Source of the DNA: an uncultured Tateyamaria sp.
GTDB taxonomy: Bacteria > Pseudomonadota > Alphaproteobacteria > Rhodobacterales > Rhodobacteraceae
Direction: 5' to 3'
Length of the DNA stretch: 64,000 bases
Assembly: GCF_947503415.1 (NCBI RefSeq)
Contig: NZ_CANNDS010000005.1
Location: forward strand, 1 to 64,000
The stretch's first letter is position 1. Each line of letters starts with the position of its first letter. This document shows positions 35,113 through 44,630 of this stretch, piece by piece. The position numbers and the translations under genes are program-made. The notes under the pieces are model-generated. The model did not search any database and was not told where the DNA came from. It saw only the letters and a program-made list of their open reading frames with translations.

Positions 35113-36489
35113 ATGAAGGTCATCATCTGCGGGGCAGGCCAGGTGGGGTGGCAAATTGCGCGCCATCTTTCGGGCGAGCGCAACGATGTCACGGTGGTCG
35201 ACAGTGACCCCGATCTGGTGCGCCGCGCCACCGATACGCTGGATGTGCAGGGGGTTGCGGGCTTTGCCAGCTATCCGGATGTGCTGGACCGTGCGGGTGC
35301 GCGCGATGCCGATATGGTCATTGCTGCGACCCATTCGGACGAGGTGAACATGGTCACTTGTCAGGTTGCGCATTCGGTCTTTGGCATCAACCGCAAGATC
35401 GCGCGGTTGCGCAGCCAGTCCTATCTGACGGCCATCTATTCGGATTTGTACCGCCGGGATCACATGCCCATCGATGTTGTAATTTCGCCGGAGCGGGAGG
35501 TGGCGGCGGCGGCGTTGCAACGCCTCAGCGCGCCTGCGGCCTTTGACACCGAGCTATTCATTGACGGGCAGGCGCAGCTTTTGGGCATTGCGTTGGATGC
35601 CGATTGTCCGGTGTTGAATACGCCTTTGCGCCAGTTGACCGATCTCTTTTCGACCTTGCGTGTGGTGGTTGTGGGGGTGCGGCGTGAGGGGACGCTCTTT
35701 GCGCCTGAGGCGTCGGATCAGCTGTTCGAGGGGGACGAGGCCTATGTCTTTTCCCATGTCGATGATGTGCCGCGCACCATGGAGGTGTTTGGCAAGACCA
35801 TGCGCAAGCAGGAGCGTGTGGTCCTGGTGGGGGGCGGCAATGTCGGTCTGACAGTGGCCCGCGCGTTGGAGAAACGGGCGAGCCGTGTGCGCGCCAAGGT
35901 GATCGAGCGCAACCGTCGCTGTGCTGAACTGGCGGCCGAGACGCTGGAGCGGACTATCGTGCTGAACGGGGACGGGCTGGATGTGAACCTGCTGGCCGAG
36001 GCGGGGGTGAGCCGGGCCGATGCCATGCTGGCCGTCACTGACGACGACAAGACCAATATGCTGGCCGCTGTGCGCGCCAAGGCCGAGGGCTGTCCCTATG
36101 CCATTGCTTTGATCAACGACCCCACGCTGGTGCCGATGATGGGACCTTTGGGCATTGACGCCTATATCAATCCGCGGGCGACCACGGTGTCGTCCATTCT
36201 GCGCCATATCCGGCATGGCCGTGTGCGTGCGGTTTACTCCATCGGGGATGCGGATGCGGAGGTGATCGAGGCAGAGGTTCTGTCCACCTCGCCCATGGCG
36301 GGCAAGCGCATCAACGAGATTGATTTTCCCGAAGGGGTGCTGATTGGTGCCATCCGCAAGGGCGACAAGGTCAGCCGCCCCGTGGGCAAGACCCGCATCG
36401 ACGAGGGCGACGTGATTGCCATCTTTGCCCTGGCCACCGACGTGCCGGAAGTGGAGCGCCTGATGCAGGTGTCCATCGACTTTTTCTGA
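35113..36489 (+). CDS. trkA: Trk system potassium uptake regulatory protein TrkA
   Basis: TrkA is the cytoplasmic NAD(H)-binding gating ring of the Trk K+ importer. The 458-aa protein has two tandem TrkA_N Rossmann domains, each with a GxGxxG-like start (KVIICGAGQVGWQIARHL near residue 1; VVLVGGGNVGLTVARAL near 233), and two TrkA_C domains, the last near 375-455. This is the normal full-length double form. The stop interlocks with the trkH start (TGATG). GGGGA lies before the ATG at 35113. Confidence 0.96.
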   Translation: MKVIICGAGQVGWQIARHLSGERNDVTVVDSDPDLVRRATDTLDVQGVAGFASYPDVLDRAGARDADMVIAATHSDEVNMVTCQVAHSVFGINRKIARLRSQSYLTAIYSDLYRRDHMPIDVVISPEREVAAAALQRLSAPAAFDTELFIDGQAQLLGIALDADCPVLNTPLRQLTDLFSTLRVVVVGVRREGTLFAPEASDQLFEGDEAYVFSHVDDVPRTMEVFGKTMRKQERVVLVGGGNVGLTVARALEKRASRVRAKVIERNRRCAELAAETLERTIVLNGDGLDVNLLAEAGVSRADAMLAVTDDDKTNMLAAVRAKAEGCPYAIALINDPTLVPMMGPLGIDAYINPRATTVSSILRHIRHGRVRAVYSIGDADAEVIEAEVLSTSPMAGKRINEIDFPEGVLIGAIRKGDKVSRPVGKTRIDEGDVIAIFALATDVPEVERLMQVSIDFF

Positions 36490-38036
36490 TGCAGGGGCGT
36501 GCCCAAAAGCGGCAACCGTTCTGGGCGTCTGTTCTGCGTCTGCCGCTGTTTTTGCTGCTGATCGGTGTGTTTTCGGCGGCCATGCTGGTGCCTGCCATCT
36601 ATGGCGGTGTGGTCCGTGATCTGGTCGCTGCGCGGGCGTTTCTTTATTCGGGCGTGCTGGGGCTGGTGGTCTTTGCCCTTGTAGGGCTGGCCCATGCCGG
36701 GCGTGATCCGCGCCATGGCACGTTGGGCCCGCTTTTGTCGCTGTTGAGCGCGTTCATGCTGCTGCCGGTGATCCTGGCCGTGCCGTTTTACGAGGGGCTG
36801 CGGACCACCACGTTCCTCAACGCCTATGTCGAGATGGTGAGTGCGATCACCACAACAGGGGCCACGATGTTTGACGATCCCGGGCGTTTGAACGGGACGC
36901 TGCATCTGTGGCGGTCCATTGTGGGCTGGTTGGGAGGGCTGCTGATGTGGGTGGCCGCGTCGGCCATTCTGGCGCCCTTGAACCTTGGCGGGTTCGAGGT
37001 CACGGCGCGGGCCGAGCCGGGGCGCAGTTCCAGCCGCGATATCGGGATGTCGGGTGCCGAGGTGCGTGTACGCCTTGCCAAGATGTCATCGGTTCTAATC
37101 CCGATCTATGCCGGGCTGACCCTTCTGTTGTGGGTATTGCTTGCCGTGGGCGGGGACGAGGGGCTGGTGGCGATCTGTCATGCGATGGCGATCATGGCCA
37201 CCTCTGGCATCTCGCCCGTGGGCGGTATGACGGGGGGCGGGTCCGGTATGGCGGGCGAGGTTGTCATGCTGCTGTTCATGCTGTTTGCCCTGTCGCGCCT
37301 GACCTTTTCGACCGACACCACAACCGCTGATGCGGGCGGGCTGAGCCAGGACCCCGAGTTCCGCATCGGCGTTGCAGTTGTCGTCGCGGTGCCCGTCTTT
37401 CTGTTCCTGCGCCACTTTCTGGGGGCCTTCGATGTCTCGGCCGAAAGCGATCTGGTGGATGCGGGCCGGGCGATGTGGGGCAGTGTGTTCACGGTCCTGT
37501 CGTTCCTGACGACCACCGGGTTTGCATCGGCCCATTGGGTGGATGCGCAAGCGTGGTCCGGGCTTGAGACGCCGGGGCTGTTGCTGATGGGCCTTGCGCT
37601 GATCGGCGGCGGGGTGGCGACGACCGCCGGAGGGGTCAAGCTGCTGCGGGTTTTTGCACTTTATCGCAACGGTGTGCGCGAGATGGAGCGGCTGGTGCAT
37701 CCGTCATCCGTCAGCAGTGCCGGGCACCGGGCGCGGCGGCTGCAAAAGGACGGGGCATTCATCGCGTGGATCTTCTTTATGCTGTTCGCGCTGACGCTGG
37801 CGCTGATCACCATTTTGCTGACCCTGACGGGTGAGCCGTTCGATACGGCATTGGTGCTTGCGGTTTCGGGGCTGTCGACCACTGGGCCGCTTGTGAACGT
37901 GGCAACCGATGCGCCGATCGAGCTGATTGAACTGAACCATAGCGCGAAGGCAATCTTTACCGCGGCGATGGTGCTGGGCCGCCTGGAAACGCTGGCCATC
38001 ATCGCGCTTTTCACCCCCGATTTGTGGCGCGGGTAG
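36489..38036 (+). CDS. trkH: Trk potassium uptake channel TrkH
   Basis: This 515-aa polytopic inner-membrane protein has four MPM-type repeats with selectivity-filter signatures TTTGATMF (about 120-127), SGISPVGG, TTTGFASAHW and STTGPL. It lets K+ in under control of TrkA. Hydrophobic helices span almost the whole length; the N-terminus is short and basic. The start overlaps the trkA stop. The short hairpin and T-run after its stop separate it from hfq. Confidence 0.94.
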   Translation: MQGRAQKRQPFWASVLRLPLFLLLIGVFSAAMLVPAIYGGVVRDLVAARAFLYSGVLGLVVFALVGLAHAGRDPRHGTLGPLLSLLSAFMLLPVILAVPFYEGLRTTTFLNAYVEMVSAITTTGATMFDDPGRLNGTLHLWRSIVGWLGGLLMWVAASAILAPLNLGGFEVTARAEPGRSSSRDIGMSGAEVRVRLAKMSSVLIPIYAGLTLLLWVLLAVGGDEGLVAICHAMAIMATSGISPVGGMTGGGSGMAGEVVMLLFMLFALSRLTFSTDTTTADAGGLSQDPEFRIGVAVVVAVPVFLFLRHFLGAFDVSAESDLVDAGRAMWGSVFTVLSFLTTTGFASAHWVDAQAWSGLETPGLLLMGLALIGGGVATTAGGVKLLRVFALYRNGVREMERLVHPSSVSSAGHRARRLQKDGAFIAWIFFMLFALTLALITILLTLTGEPFDTALVLAVSGLSTTGPLVNVATDAPIELIELNHSAKAIFTAAMVLGRLETLAIIALFTPDLWRG

Positions 38037-38053
38037 GCGGGGCTTCGCGGTAG

Positions 38054-38074
38054 GTCCGTAACGGACTGTTTTTT
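38054..38074 (+). terminator. Weak terminator after trkH
   Basis: GTCCG and CGGAC form a 5-bp stem around TAA, followed by TG and six T residues. The stem is short, so termination is probably partial. Confidence 0.4.
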
Positions 38075-38165
38075 GGGCTGGAATCTTCGCACACCCCACG
38101 ACATACTCCCGCCGGAGGGACGGTCTGATCCGCAGGCCAAAGCAAGAAAAAAAGGGCTTACCGAC

Positions 38166-38405
38166 ATGGCTTCGGACCGACAGAACTTGCAGGATGCATT
38201 CCTGAATCACGTGCGCAAGACAAAGGTGCCCGTGACAATTTTCCTGATCAATGGTGTGAAATTGCAGGGCGTTATCACGTGGTTCGACAATTTCTGCGTG
38301 TTGCTGCGCCGGGATGGTCAAAGCCAGCTTGTGTACAAGCACGCCATCTCGACCATCATGCCAAGCCAGCCGATCAGCCTGTATGAGGGCGAAGACGCTT
38401 CTTGA
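38166..38405 (+). CDS. hfq: RNA chaperone Hfq
   Basis: Hfq is a ring-shaped hexamer that binds small RNAs and pairs them with mRNAs. The 79-aa protein has Sm1 ([20 protein letters not shown] and following, about 20-52) and Sm2 ([12 protein letters not shown], about 53-64, with the proximal-face YKH). The short alphaproteobacterial C-terminal tail (about ten residues) is normal. The stop interlocks with hflX (TGATG), so the two are coupled. A pool of Hfq-bound sRNAs may include the candidate near 56.9 kb. Confidence 0.98.
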
Positions 38406-39676
38406 TGGGTGAGTTGCCGGAGTTCACCCGTGCGTGGGTGCTCCACCCCGATATCAAATCAGATCCGAACCGGCGCGGGGCCAAATTCGCGCTGGCCGAA
38501 GCCGTGTCACTTGCCCATGCGCTGCCCGAGCTTGAAGTTGTGGGCAGTGAGATTGTGCCGTTGCCGCGCGTGCGCGCAGGCCTGTTGTTCGGGTCGGGCA
38601 AGATCGAGGAATTGGCGCAGCGGTTGCACGACGCAGAAGTTGAGCTTGTTCTGATCGACGGGCCCGTCACGCCCGTGCAGCAGCGCAATCTAGAGAAGGC
38701 GTGGAAGGTCAAATTGCTCGACCGGACCGGTCTGATCCTTGAGATTTTCAGCGACCGTGCCGCCACCCGCGAAGGTGTGTTGCAGGTCGAGATGGCGGCC
38801 CTGAGTTATCAGCGCACGCGGCTGGTCCGCGCCTGGACCCACCTTGAGCGTCAGCGCGGTGGATTGGGGTTTGTCGGTGGTCCCGGTGAGACGCAGATCG
38901 AGGCCGACCGCCGTGCCATCGACACGCAACTGGTGCGCCTGAAGCGGCAGCTTGAGAAGGTGGTCAAGACGCGCACGCTGCACCGTGCAGCACGCGCCAA
39001 GGTGCCGTATCCGATTGTCGCGTTGGTGGGCTATACCAATGCCGGGAAATCCACACTCTTCAACCGGTTGACGGGGGCGGATGTGATGGCGAAGGACATG
39101 CTGTTTGCCACGCTGGACCCGACCATGCGCCGGGTCGAGCTGGAAGATGGGCCTGAGGTGATCCTGTCGGACACGGTTGGCTTTATCTCTGACCTGCCAA
39201 CCGAATTGGTGGCGTCGTTCCGGGCCACTTTGGAAGAGGTATTGGCGGCCGATATCATCCTGCATGTGCGCGATATCTCGCATCCCGAGACGGAGGCGCA
39301 GGCCGCCGATGTGCGCACGATCCTGACCGATCTGGGTGTTGGCGAGGGCCGTGAGATGTTCGAGGTCTGGAACAAGATTGATCTGTTGCCTGACGAGGAG
39401 GCCGACGCCGCCCGTGCGCGCGCTGAGCGCGACGAGGGTGTCTTTGCCATGTCCGCGATTACGGGCGAGGGGATCGACACGCTTTTGACCCAGGTGGCGG
39501 AGACGTTGCAGGGCGCTGTGGTCGAGGAGACGCTTGTGTTGCCTTACGCCGAGGGCCGCAAGCGCGCGTGGCTGTTCGAGCAGGATGTTGTTCTGGAAGA
39601 GCGGCAGGGCGAGGACGGGTTCGAGCTTGATCTGCGCTGGACGGCAATCCAGAAGGCGCGGTTCGACGGGCTTTGA
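38405..39676 (+). CDS. hflX: GTPase HflX
   Basis: HflX is a ribosome-associated GTPase that rescues or splits stalled ribosomes after stress. The 423-aa protein has the N-terminal HflX domain, the Gly-rich GLGFVGGPGETQIEADRR (about 157-174), G1 GYTNAGKST (about 206-214), G3 DTVGFI and G4 NKID (about 322-325). I chose the ATG at 38405, which overlaps the hfq stop; an extra upstream TTG codon adds one residue and is unlikely. It is followed by the repeated hairpin element at 39684. Confidence 0.95.
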   Translation: MGELPEFTRAWVLHPDIKSDPNRRGAKFALAEAVSLAHALPELEVVGSEIVPLPRVRAGLLFGSGKIEELAQRLHDAEVELVLIDGPVTPVQQRNLEKAWKVKLLDRTGLILEIFSDRAATREGVLQVEMAALSYQRTRLVRAWTHLERQRGGLGFVGGPGETQIEADRRAIDTQLVRLKRQLEKVVKTRTLHRAARAKVPYPIVALVGYTNAGKSTLFNRLTGADVMAKDMLFATLDPTMRRVELEDGPEVILSDTVGFISDLPTELVASFRATLEEVLAADIILHVRDISHPETEAQAADVRTILTDLGVGEGREMFEVWNKIDLLPDEEADAARARAERDEGVFAMSAITGEGIDTLLTQVAETLQGAVVEETLVLPYAEGRKRAWLFEQDVVLEERQGEDGFELDLRWTAIQKARFDGL

Positions 39677-39683
39677 CGGGCGG

Positions 39684-39702
39684 GGCGCAGGACACCTGCG
39701 CC
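39684..39702. terminator. Hairpin between convergent genes, repeat copy
   Basis: GGCGCAGG and CCTGCGCC form an 8-bp stem with an ACA loop. The stop codon and following bases, TGACGGGCGGGGCGCA, repeat the sequence before the hairpin at 1888. This shared end-of-gene element probably terminates hflX and the convergent pseudouridine synthase. Confidence 0.5.
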
Positions 39703-39710
39703 TAACTGGG

Positions 39711-40253
39711 TTATACGCTGCGCCATTGACCGGGGCTTAGGCCGTCCAGTCGCCAATCGCCGATTTGCACGCGGATGAGTCTAAGTGTCGGGAAGCCCAC
39801 ATGGGCTGTCATCCGCCTGACCTGTCGGTTGCGTCCTTCGGTGAGCGTGAGTTCGAGCCAGCTGTCGGGGATGGATTTGCGCACCCGGATGGGTGGGTCG
39901 CGGTCCCAGATGTCGGGCGCGGAGATGGCGCGGGCCTTGGCGGGTTTGGTTGGGCCGTCTTTGAGCGTGACGCCTGTGCGCAGTTGGGTGAGGGCTGCGT
40001 CGGTGATCGTGCCTTCGACCTGTGCGAGGTACGTTTTGGGCGCTTTGTATTTGGGGTGTGCGATCTTGGCCTGCAATTTGCCATCGCTGGTCAGCACCAT
40101 GAGCCCTTCGCTGTCACGGTCGAGCCTGCCCGCCGGGTAGACGCCGGGCATGTCGATGTAGTTGGAGAGTGTGGGGCGCGGTGACCCTTCGGTGCCCTTG
40201 TCGGTGAATTGCGACAGCACGCCGAAGGGTTTGTTGAAGAGGATTGTCGTCAC
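39711..40253 (-). CDS. rRNA pseudouridine synthase, RluE-like
   Basis: This 180-aa RsuA/RluB/E/F-family enzyme isomerises uridine in rRNA. Catalytic Asp45 is in [15 protein letters not shown], and a later motif [15 protein letters not shown] (about 145-160) is family-typical. The N-terminal S4 domain of RsuA/RluB/F is missing, which matches RluE (23S U2457 in E. coli). The start is GTG at 40253 within a GTGA overlap with the stop of the acylase gene; longer frames are unlikely. It is the second gene of that two-gene unit. Confidence 0.87.
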   Translation of the reverse strand: MTTILFNKPFGVLSQFTDKGTEGSPRPTLSNYIDMPGVYPAGRLDRDSEGLMVLTSDGKLQAKIAHPKYKAPKTYLAQVEGTITDAALTQLRTGVTLKDGPTKPAKARAISAPDIWDRDPPIRVRKSIPDSWLELTLTEGRNRQVRRMTAHVGFPTLRLIRVQIGDWRLDGLSPGQWRSV

Positions 40254-42715
40254 TGGAGCGGTTCGAGCCGTGTGATGCCAACGGCTGCAGCCCGTGCGAG
40301 CCCTTCGTCGAGCGACATGGGGATGTATTCGCCGCGCCGCCACAGTTGCGCCAGATCGTCGTAGTGGCGCGACAGGAAGTGGCCCGACTGGCCGGTGGAG
40401 ATCACGAAGACGGAACTGTTGGGATCCGCGAAGTCGTAGACGCCCCGGTAGCCTGCACCGTGCACGTTGCGGAACGGGTCGGGGCCGGTGCCTTTTGTCA
40501 GCCCGCGCAGCAGGGTGTTGTCACCCCCGGACGTACTCTGGCGGATGTTGACGAAGAAGCGCAGGATCGGGACCTCACCCAGCACTTGGTGGTCGTGCGT
40601 GGCTTGGTGCGCATCCCCCCAGCGCAAGGATTCCAGTTGGCTGCCATAGGTTTCGTTGATGTCGAGCAGGGCGTCGTCGAGGGCGAGGCGGGCCATGTCG
40701 GGGCAGGTTTCCACGGGCGCGGACCTTTGGACGTCGCACCAGACGCCCGCACCATCCACGTTGCGGAAGGCGCGTTCGATGAAGAGCGGCTCCACATGGC
40801 TGAACGTGTCGGCCATGGGGCCAAGTTCGTCGCGGATCAGCCGGTCCTGCAGCTTGCGCAGCCATGCGGCGTAGATCAACGGTTCGGGCCAGTGTTCGTT
40901 CATCTCGCCATTCCATTCGGCGAGCAGGGACAGGGCGCGTTGGCGCTGGCGTTCGGGGGTGCCTGCGGGGGCGGCTTCGCCGGTGAACCACAGCTCTGCC
41001 CCGATGAGCGGCAGGAGCGAGCGGGCGGTGAAGCTGACTGTATCAAGCTGCGCTTCGATGAAACTGTCGCGGGTGTGGACCTCGCGGGCCTGCATCAGCC
41101 TGCGCCAGCGTTGCACCCGTTGCGTGTCCCCCCAGACAAAGCTGATGTGGTTGGGGAAGGGGCGGTCGACCGTCTTGTTGTTGGTGTTGCCGAGAATGCC
41201 GCCCACGGGAGAGACGAAACCGGGGTTGGAGGTGTAGGCCATGCGGCCCTGCCAGCGGTTCTCGGTCCGCCAGCCAAGGGACGGCAGACGGCCCTGGCTT
41301 TGGTGCGCCTCATTCCGGTTGGGCACCGCGCCGATGGTCTTCATGGCGATGGAGCCGCGATCCACAAGCGTGATGTTCTGGGCGGGGGCGATGTAAGCCT
41401 CGCCCGCGGTGATGGCTTCGGCCACCGTTTGCGCCTTCATGATGCCGAGGGCCGCGGTGAGCGATGTGTCATTGGGACTGAGGACGGTCCAGCTGAGGGC
41501 GGCAACGTGGCCGGGCGGTGTGACGGTGCGGAGGTTGCGGACGCTGCCGGGCAGGACGGGGCCGTTTTCGGTCCAGCGCAGGGTAAGCGTGACCGGGTCT
41601 GCATCTGCGATTTGCAGGATGGAGTCGCGGCTTTCGAATGCCTTCCAGCCGGTCGGGGTGCGATACTCTTGCGGGTTTTCGGGATTCAACTCTTCGATGA
41701 ACACGTCCTGATCATCGACATAGGCCGTCGTGAGGCCCCAGCCGAGGCGGTCCGAGCGGCCTGTGAGCACGGTGGGCATGCCGGGAATGGTGCCGCCAAT
41801 CACACCACCGGTCTGCAATTCCAAGCGTGCAAGATACCAGATCGCCGGGGCGGAAAAGCCCAGATGCGGGTCGTTGGCGAGCAATGTGCCCCCGGAGGCG
41901 GAGCGCGCGGCGGCAGCGGCCCATGCGTTGGAGGCCCCTGCAAAGCCGCGCGGTTTGAAGGGGGAGAGCGGGTGCGCATTTTCGTCTGCGGCGGCGTATG
42001 TGGGCGTGGCTCCGGGCACGAGGGCTGCGTATTCGGGCAGGCTGGCGATCCCTTCGCCGGGCACATCGGGCAGGATGTCGGCCAGCCTTGCGGGGTCGTC
42101 GAGGGCGAGGGACATGCGGGCGCGCAGGACCTCTTCGCTCAGGTGGCCGGACAGTTGCAGGCCCATCAGTTTGGCGATGGCGATGCTGTCGGCGGGCCGC
42201 CATGGGGCCAGCGGCGTGTTGAAGAGGAACATCTCCGGCGCGCCACGCCCCAGAGCTTCGGCGTTGATCTGGTCGAGCCTTGCATTCACGCCGGAGGCAT
42301 AGGCCTCAAGGGCGGCGCGGGTGGCCTGATCCTGGGCATCGACCGACTGGACCGAGAGGCGGTAGATGTCGAGGCGGCGGATGAAGCTGTCGATGTCGAC
42401 GGTGGCGGTGCCGAACAGCTCGCTCAGCCGTCCTTGAGCCGTGCGCCGCAGCATCATCATTTGCCACAGCCGGTCCTGGGCATGGGCAAAGCCGAGGCCG
42501 TGGAATACGTCTGTGTCCGTCTCACCGAAAACATGGGGGACATTGGCGTTGTCGCGCACAATCTCGACCGGGGCGGAGATGGCGGGCACCCGCACGCGGG
42601 CGTCGTAATTGGGCAGCGACCGGGCGGCGAGGTAATAGACCATGCCCACCCCCAGAACGGCCAGTACGATCACCCCTGCGGTCAGGCGGACCAGCCATTG
42701 AAACACCACTGCCAT
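40250..42715 (-). CDS. Penicillin acylase-family Ntn hydrolase
   Basis: This 821-aa periplasmic N-terminal-nucleophile hydrolase has an uncleaved-type membrane anchor (about 9-31), an alpha chain, a linker, and the beta-chain nucleophile Ser262 in [10 protein letters not shown], where autocleavage before Ser would create the active enzyme. Conserved [10 protein letters not shown] and the Asn in the oxyanion region follow. The family includes penicillin acylases and acyl-homoserine-lactone acylases (PvdQ, QuiP), so a role in quorum-signal breakdown is possible but unproven. It is co-translated with the pseudouridine synthase. The ATG at 42715 begins the anchor. Confidence 0.88.
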   Translation of the reverse strand: MAVVFQWLVRLTAGVIVLAVLGVGMVYYLAARSLPNYDARVRVPAISAPVEIVRDNANVPHVFGETDTDVFHGLGFAHAQDRLWQMMMLRRTAQGRLSELFGTATVDIDSFIRRLDIYRLSVQSVDAQDQATRAALEAYASGVNARLDQINAEALGRGAPEMFLFNTPLAPWRPADSIAIAKLMGLQLSGHLSEEVLRARMSLALDDPARLADILPDVPGEGIASLPEYAALVPGATPTYAAADENAHPLSPFKPRGFAGASNAWAAAAARSASGGTLLANDPHLGFSAPAIWYLARLELQTGGVIGGTIPGMPTVLTGRSDRLGWGLTTAYVDDQDVFIEELNPENPQEYRTPTGWKAFESRDSILQIADADPVTLTLRWTENGPVLPGSVRNLRTVTPPGHVAALSWTVLSPNDTSLTAALGIMKAQTVAEAITAGEAYIAPAQNITLVDRGSIAMKTIGAVPNRNEAHQSQGRLPSLGWRTENRWQGRMAYTSNPGFVSPVGGILGNTNNKTVDRPFPNHISFVWGDTQRVQRWRRLMQAREVHTRDSFIEAQLDTVSFTARSLLPLIGAELWFTGEAAPAGTPERQRQRALSLLAEWNGEMNEHWPEPLIYAAWLRKLQDRLIRDELGPMADTFSHVEPLFIERAFRNVDGAGVWCDVQRSAPVETCPDMARLALDDALLDINETYGSQLESLRWGDAHQATHDHQVLGEVPILRFFVNIRQSTSGGDNTLLRGLTKGTGPDPFRNVHGAGYRGVYDFADPNSSVFVISTGQSGHFLSRHYDDLAQLWRRGEYIPMSLDEGLARAAAVGITRLEPLQ

Positions 42716-42819
42716 GCTGTCTGCCCCTGTCCTGACGCGTTGACCCTTGGGCCATGACTGTTAGGTAGGCAGAGACAGAAGCGCAAGCCAAGGGCGGCGC
42801 AAAAAGACGAGGGATCATC

Positions 42820-43692
42820 ATGGCGAAAATGGCATTTTTGGGGATGGGCGTGATGGGTGCGCCGATGGCGGGGCATTTGTTGAAAGCGGGTCATGATGTG
42901 ACGGTGTACAACCGCACCGCTGCGAAGGCGCAGGACTGGGTCGATGATCATGGCGGGGCCATGGCGACGACACCGCGTGCGGCAGCAGCGGGGGCGGATT
43001 TCGTGATGGCCTGTGTGGGCAACGATGATGATCTGCGCTCGGTCTGTCTGGGCGACGATGGGGCCTTTGCCGGGATGGGGTCGGGGGCGGTGTTCGTCGA
43101 TCACACCACGGTGTCGGCCAAGGTCACGGCCGAGATGTATGCCGCTGCCGACGACAAGCAGATCAGCTTTGTCGATGCGCCCATTTCAGGCGGACAGGCG
43201 GGGGCCGAAAACGGGCAGTTGTCGATCATGTGCGGTGGTGATCAGGGGGCGTATGCACGGGCCGAGCCGATCATGGCCGCCTATGCCAAGCTGTGCCGTC
43301 GCATCGGGGACAGCGGTGCGGGCCAGATGACCAAGATGTGCAATCAGATTGCCATTGCGGGGCTGGTGCAGGGCCTGTCCGAGGCGCTGCATTTTGCCGA
43401 GAAGGCCGGTCTGGACGGGCGTGCCGTGGTTGAGGTGATTTCACAAGGTGCGGCTGGGTCCTGGCAGATGTCGAACCGGTACGAGACCATGCTGGACGAT
43501 CATTTCGAGCATGGCTTTGCCACGGACTGGATGCGCAAGGATCTGGGCATTTGTCTGGATACAGCAGATGAGAACGGGGCCAGCCTGCCGGTGACGGCGC
43601 TGGTGGACCAGTTCTACAAGGATGTGCAGAAGATGGGCGGCGGGCGTTGGGATACGTCAAGCCTGTTCAAGCGGCTGCGCAATATCGGATGA
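42820..43692 (+). CDS. Beta-hydroxyacid dehydrogenase (3-hydroxyisobutyrate-type)
   Basis: This 290-aa NAD(P)-dependent oxidoreductase has a Rossmann domain with GMGVMGAPMAGHL (about 8-20), a substrate-site loop VDAPISGGQAGAENGQLSI (about 118-136) and catalytic Lys172 in GAGQMTKMCNQ. Both the 3-hydroxyisobutyrate dehydrogenases of valine breakdown and glyoxylate/tartronate semialdehyde reductases look like this; the PISGGxxGA loop does not separate them. No valine-catabolic neighbours are in the window, so the substrate is open. It is divergent from the acylase gene over 104 bp. Confidence 0.85.
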   Translation: MAKMAFLGMGVMGAPMAGHLLKAGHDVTVYNRTAAKAQDWVDDHGGAMATTPRAAAAGADFVMACVGNDDDLRSVCLGDDGAFAGMGSGAVFVDHTTVSAKVTAEMYAAADDKQISFVDAPISGGQAGAENGQLSIMCGGDQGAYARAEPIMAAYAKLCRRIGDSGAGQMTKMCNQIAIAGLVQGLSEALHFAEKAGLDGRAVVEVISQGAAGSWQMSNRYETMLDDHFEHGFATDWMRKDLGICLDTADENGASLPVTALVDQFYKDVQKMGGGRWDTSSLFKRLRNIG

Positions 43693-43848
43693 TGCTTTGG
43701 GTTGGCGGGTGCACTCTTGGCTGCGCCAATTCGCCCACCCACCAGCCCAATAAAAAAAGTGCCCGGATGATCGGGGGTGTGGCTGGCGGTTTTTCCTTGA
43801 AAAGCTACCCTTGCCACTGGTCGTGTCTGCCTGCGCAGCCACGACCGG

Positions 43849-44415
43849 CTATGGAATGATCCGCGTGTATTTGGTGCCTTCGAGTGTCGCGCCGATGCGC
43901 AGGCCTGCGCGGGCGAACACGGCGGCCAGCACCGGCGACAGGGCTGTTGTCGTGTCTGCCGCGACGCTGTCGCCCTGGTCGGAAATCACGTATTCGAGGT
44001 CAGCTCCTGCCGCCCAACCTGGCCCACGCCGAAACTCTGTCAGCGCCTCTTGGGTCATGAAGAACAGCACATGCGCAAATTGCTGCGCGCCGATTTGCAG
44101 GCCGCCTGAACCCTTGACCACCGAGTAGTAGTCGACCGTCGCATTGTCCACGCGCAGTGCGCCGCGACCGTAGGCCCCGCCAAAGCCAAGCCCGGCCTCG
44201 GTCACCAGCGGCATGACAAGCATGCCGTTTGCCTTTTGCGACAGTTGCACCGTGTTGGGGTAGGTGCGGTACATTTCTTCCAGCGTGACATCGACGCGGC
44301 TGTCGATCAGTGACCCGCCCCGGCTGCCAATGCCATTCCCACATGCTGCCAGCACGCCTGTGCCCGCCAACGCCCCTGCGGCGAATGCCCGCCGCGAGAT
44401 CCCGTTCGTTTTCAT
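43849..44415 (-). CDS. Ysc84-domain lipid-binding lipoprotein
   Basis: This 188-aa protein has a twin-arginine-like n-region (SRRAFAAGALAG) and a lipobox LAAC with Cys25, so it is probably a Tat-exported lipoprotein. The rest is a Ysc84-type actin/lipid-binding beta domain (SQKANGMLVMPLVTEAGLG, GSGGLQIGAQQFAHVLFFMT, ADLEYVISDQGDS). Homologous domains bind phosphoinositides in eukaryotes; the bacterial role is unknown. AGGCGG lies before the ATG at 44415. Confidence 0.85.
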   Translation of the reverse strand: MKTNGISRRAFAAGALAGTGVLAACGNGIGSRGGSLIDSRVDVTLEEMYRTYPNTVQLSQKANGMLVMPLVTEAGLGFGGAYGRGALRVDNATVDYYSVVKGSGGLQIGAQQFAHVLFFMTQEALTEFRRGPGWAAGADLEYVISDQGDSVAADTTTALSPVLAAVFARAGLRIGATLEGTKYTRIIP

Positions 44416-44630
44416 CTTGAACCGCCTGTATAGCTCTTGGTTTTGCGCGGTTTGCCCGCGCTTATGTGCAGATATACGCCGATTGGGTGGGTCTGTCACT
44501 ATGCGGTGGTGTTTTGGCGGGATTTTGCCGGGGAAAAAAGGGGCTTTGACGCGCGGCTTTGCCTCACTCCCGCTATTTTCGTGAACGGTACATGAGGACC
44601 GTTCTGCAATCGTTGTCTGTCCGGTGCCCG

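Noticed and set aside
40244-42757. An 837-codon plus-strand frame antisense to the acylase gene
   Set aside because: Low-complexity Gly/Val/Ala-rich composition and no motif; the acylase has clear catalytic residues on the minus strand.
43693-43848. Terminator in the gap between the dehydrogenase and Ysc84 genes
   Set aside because: A long imperfect stem is present (TTGGGTTGGCGGGTG with CACCCACCAGCCCAA), but no T-run follows it in either direction.
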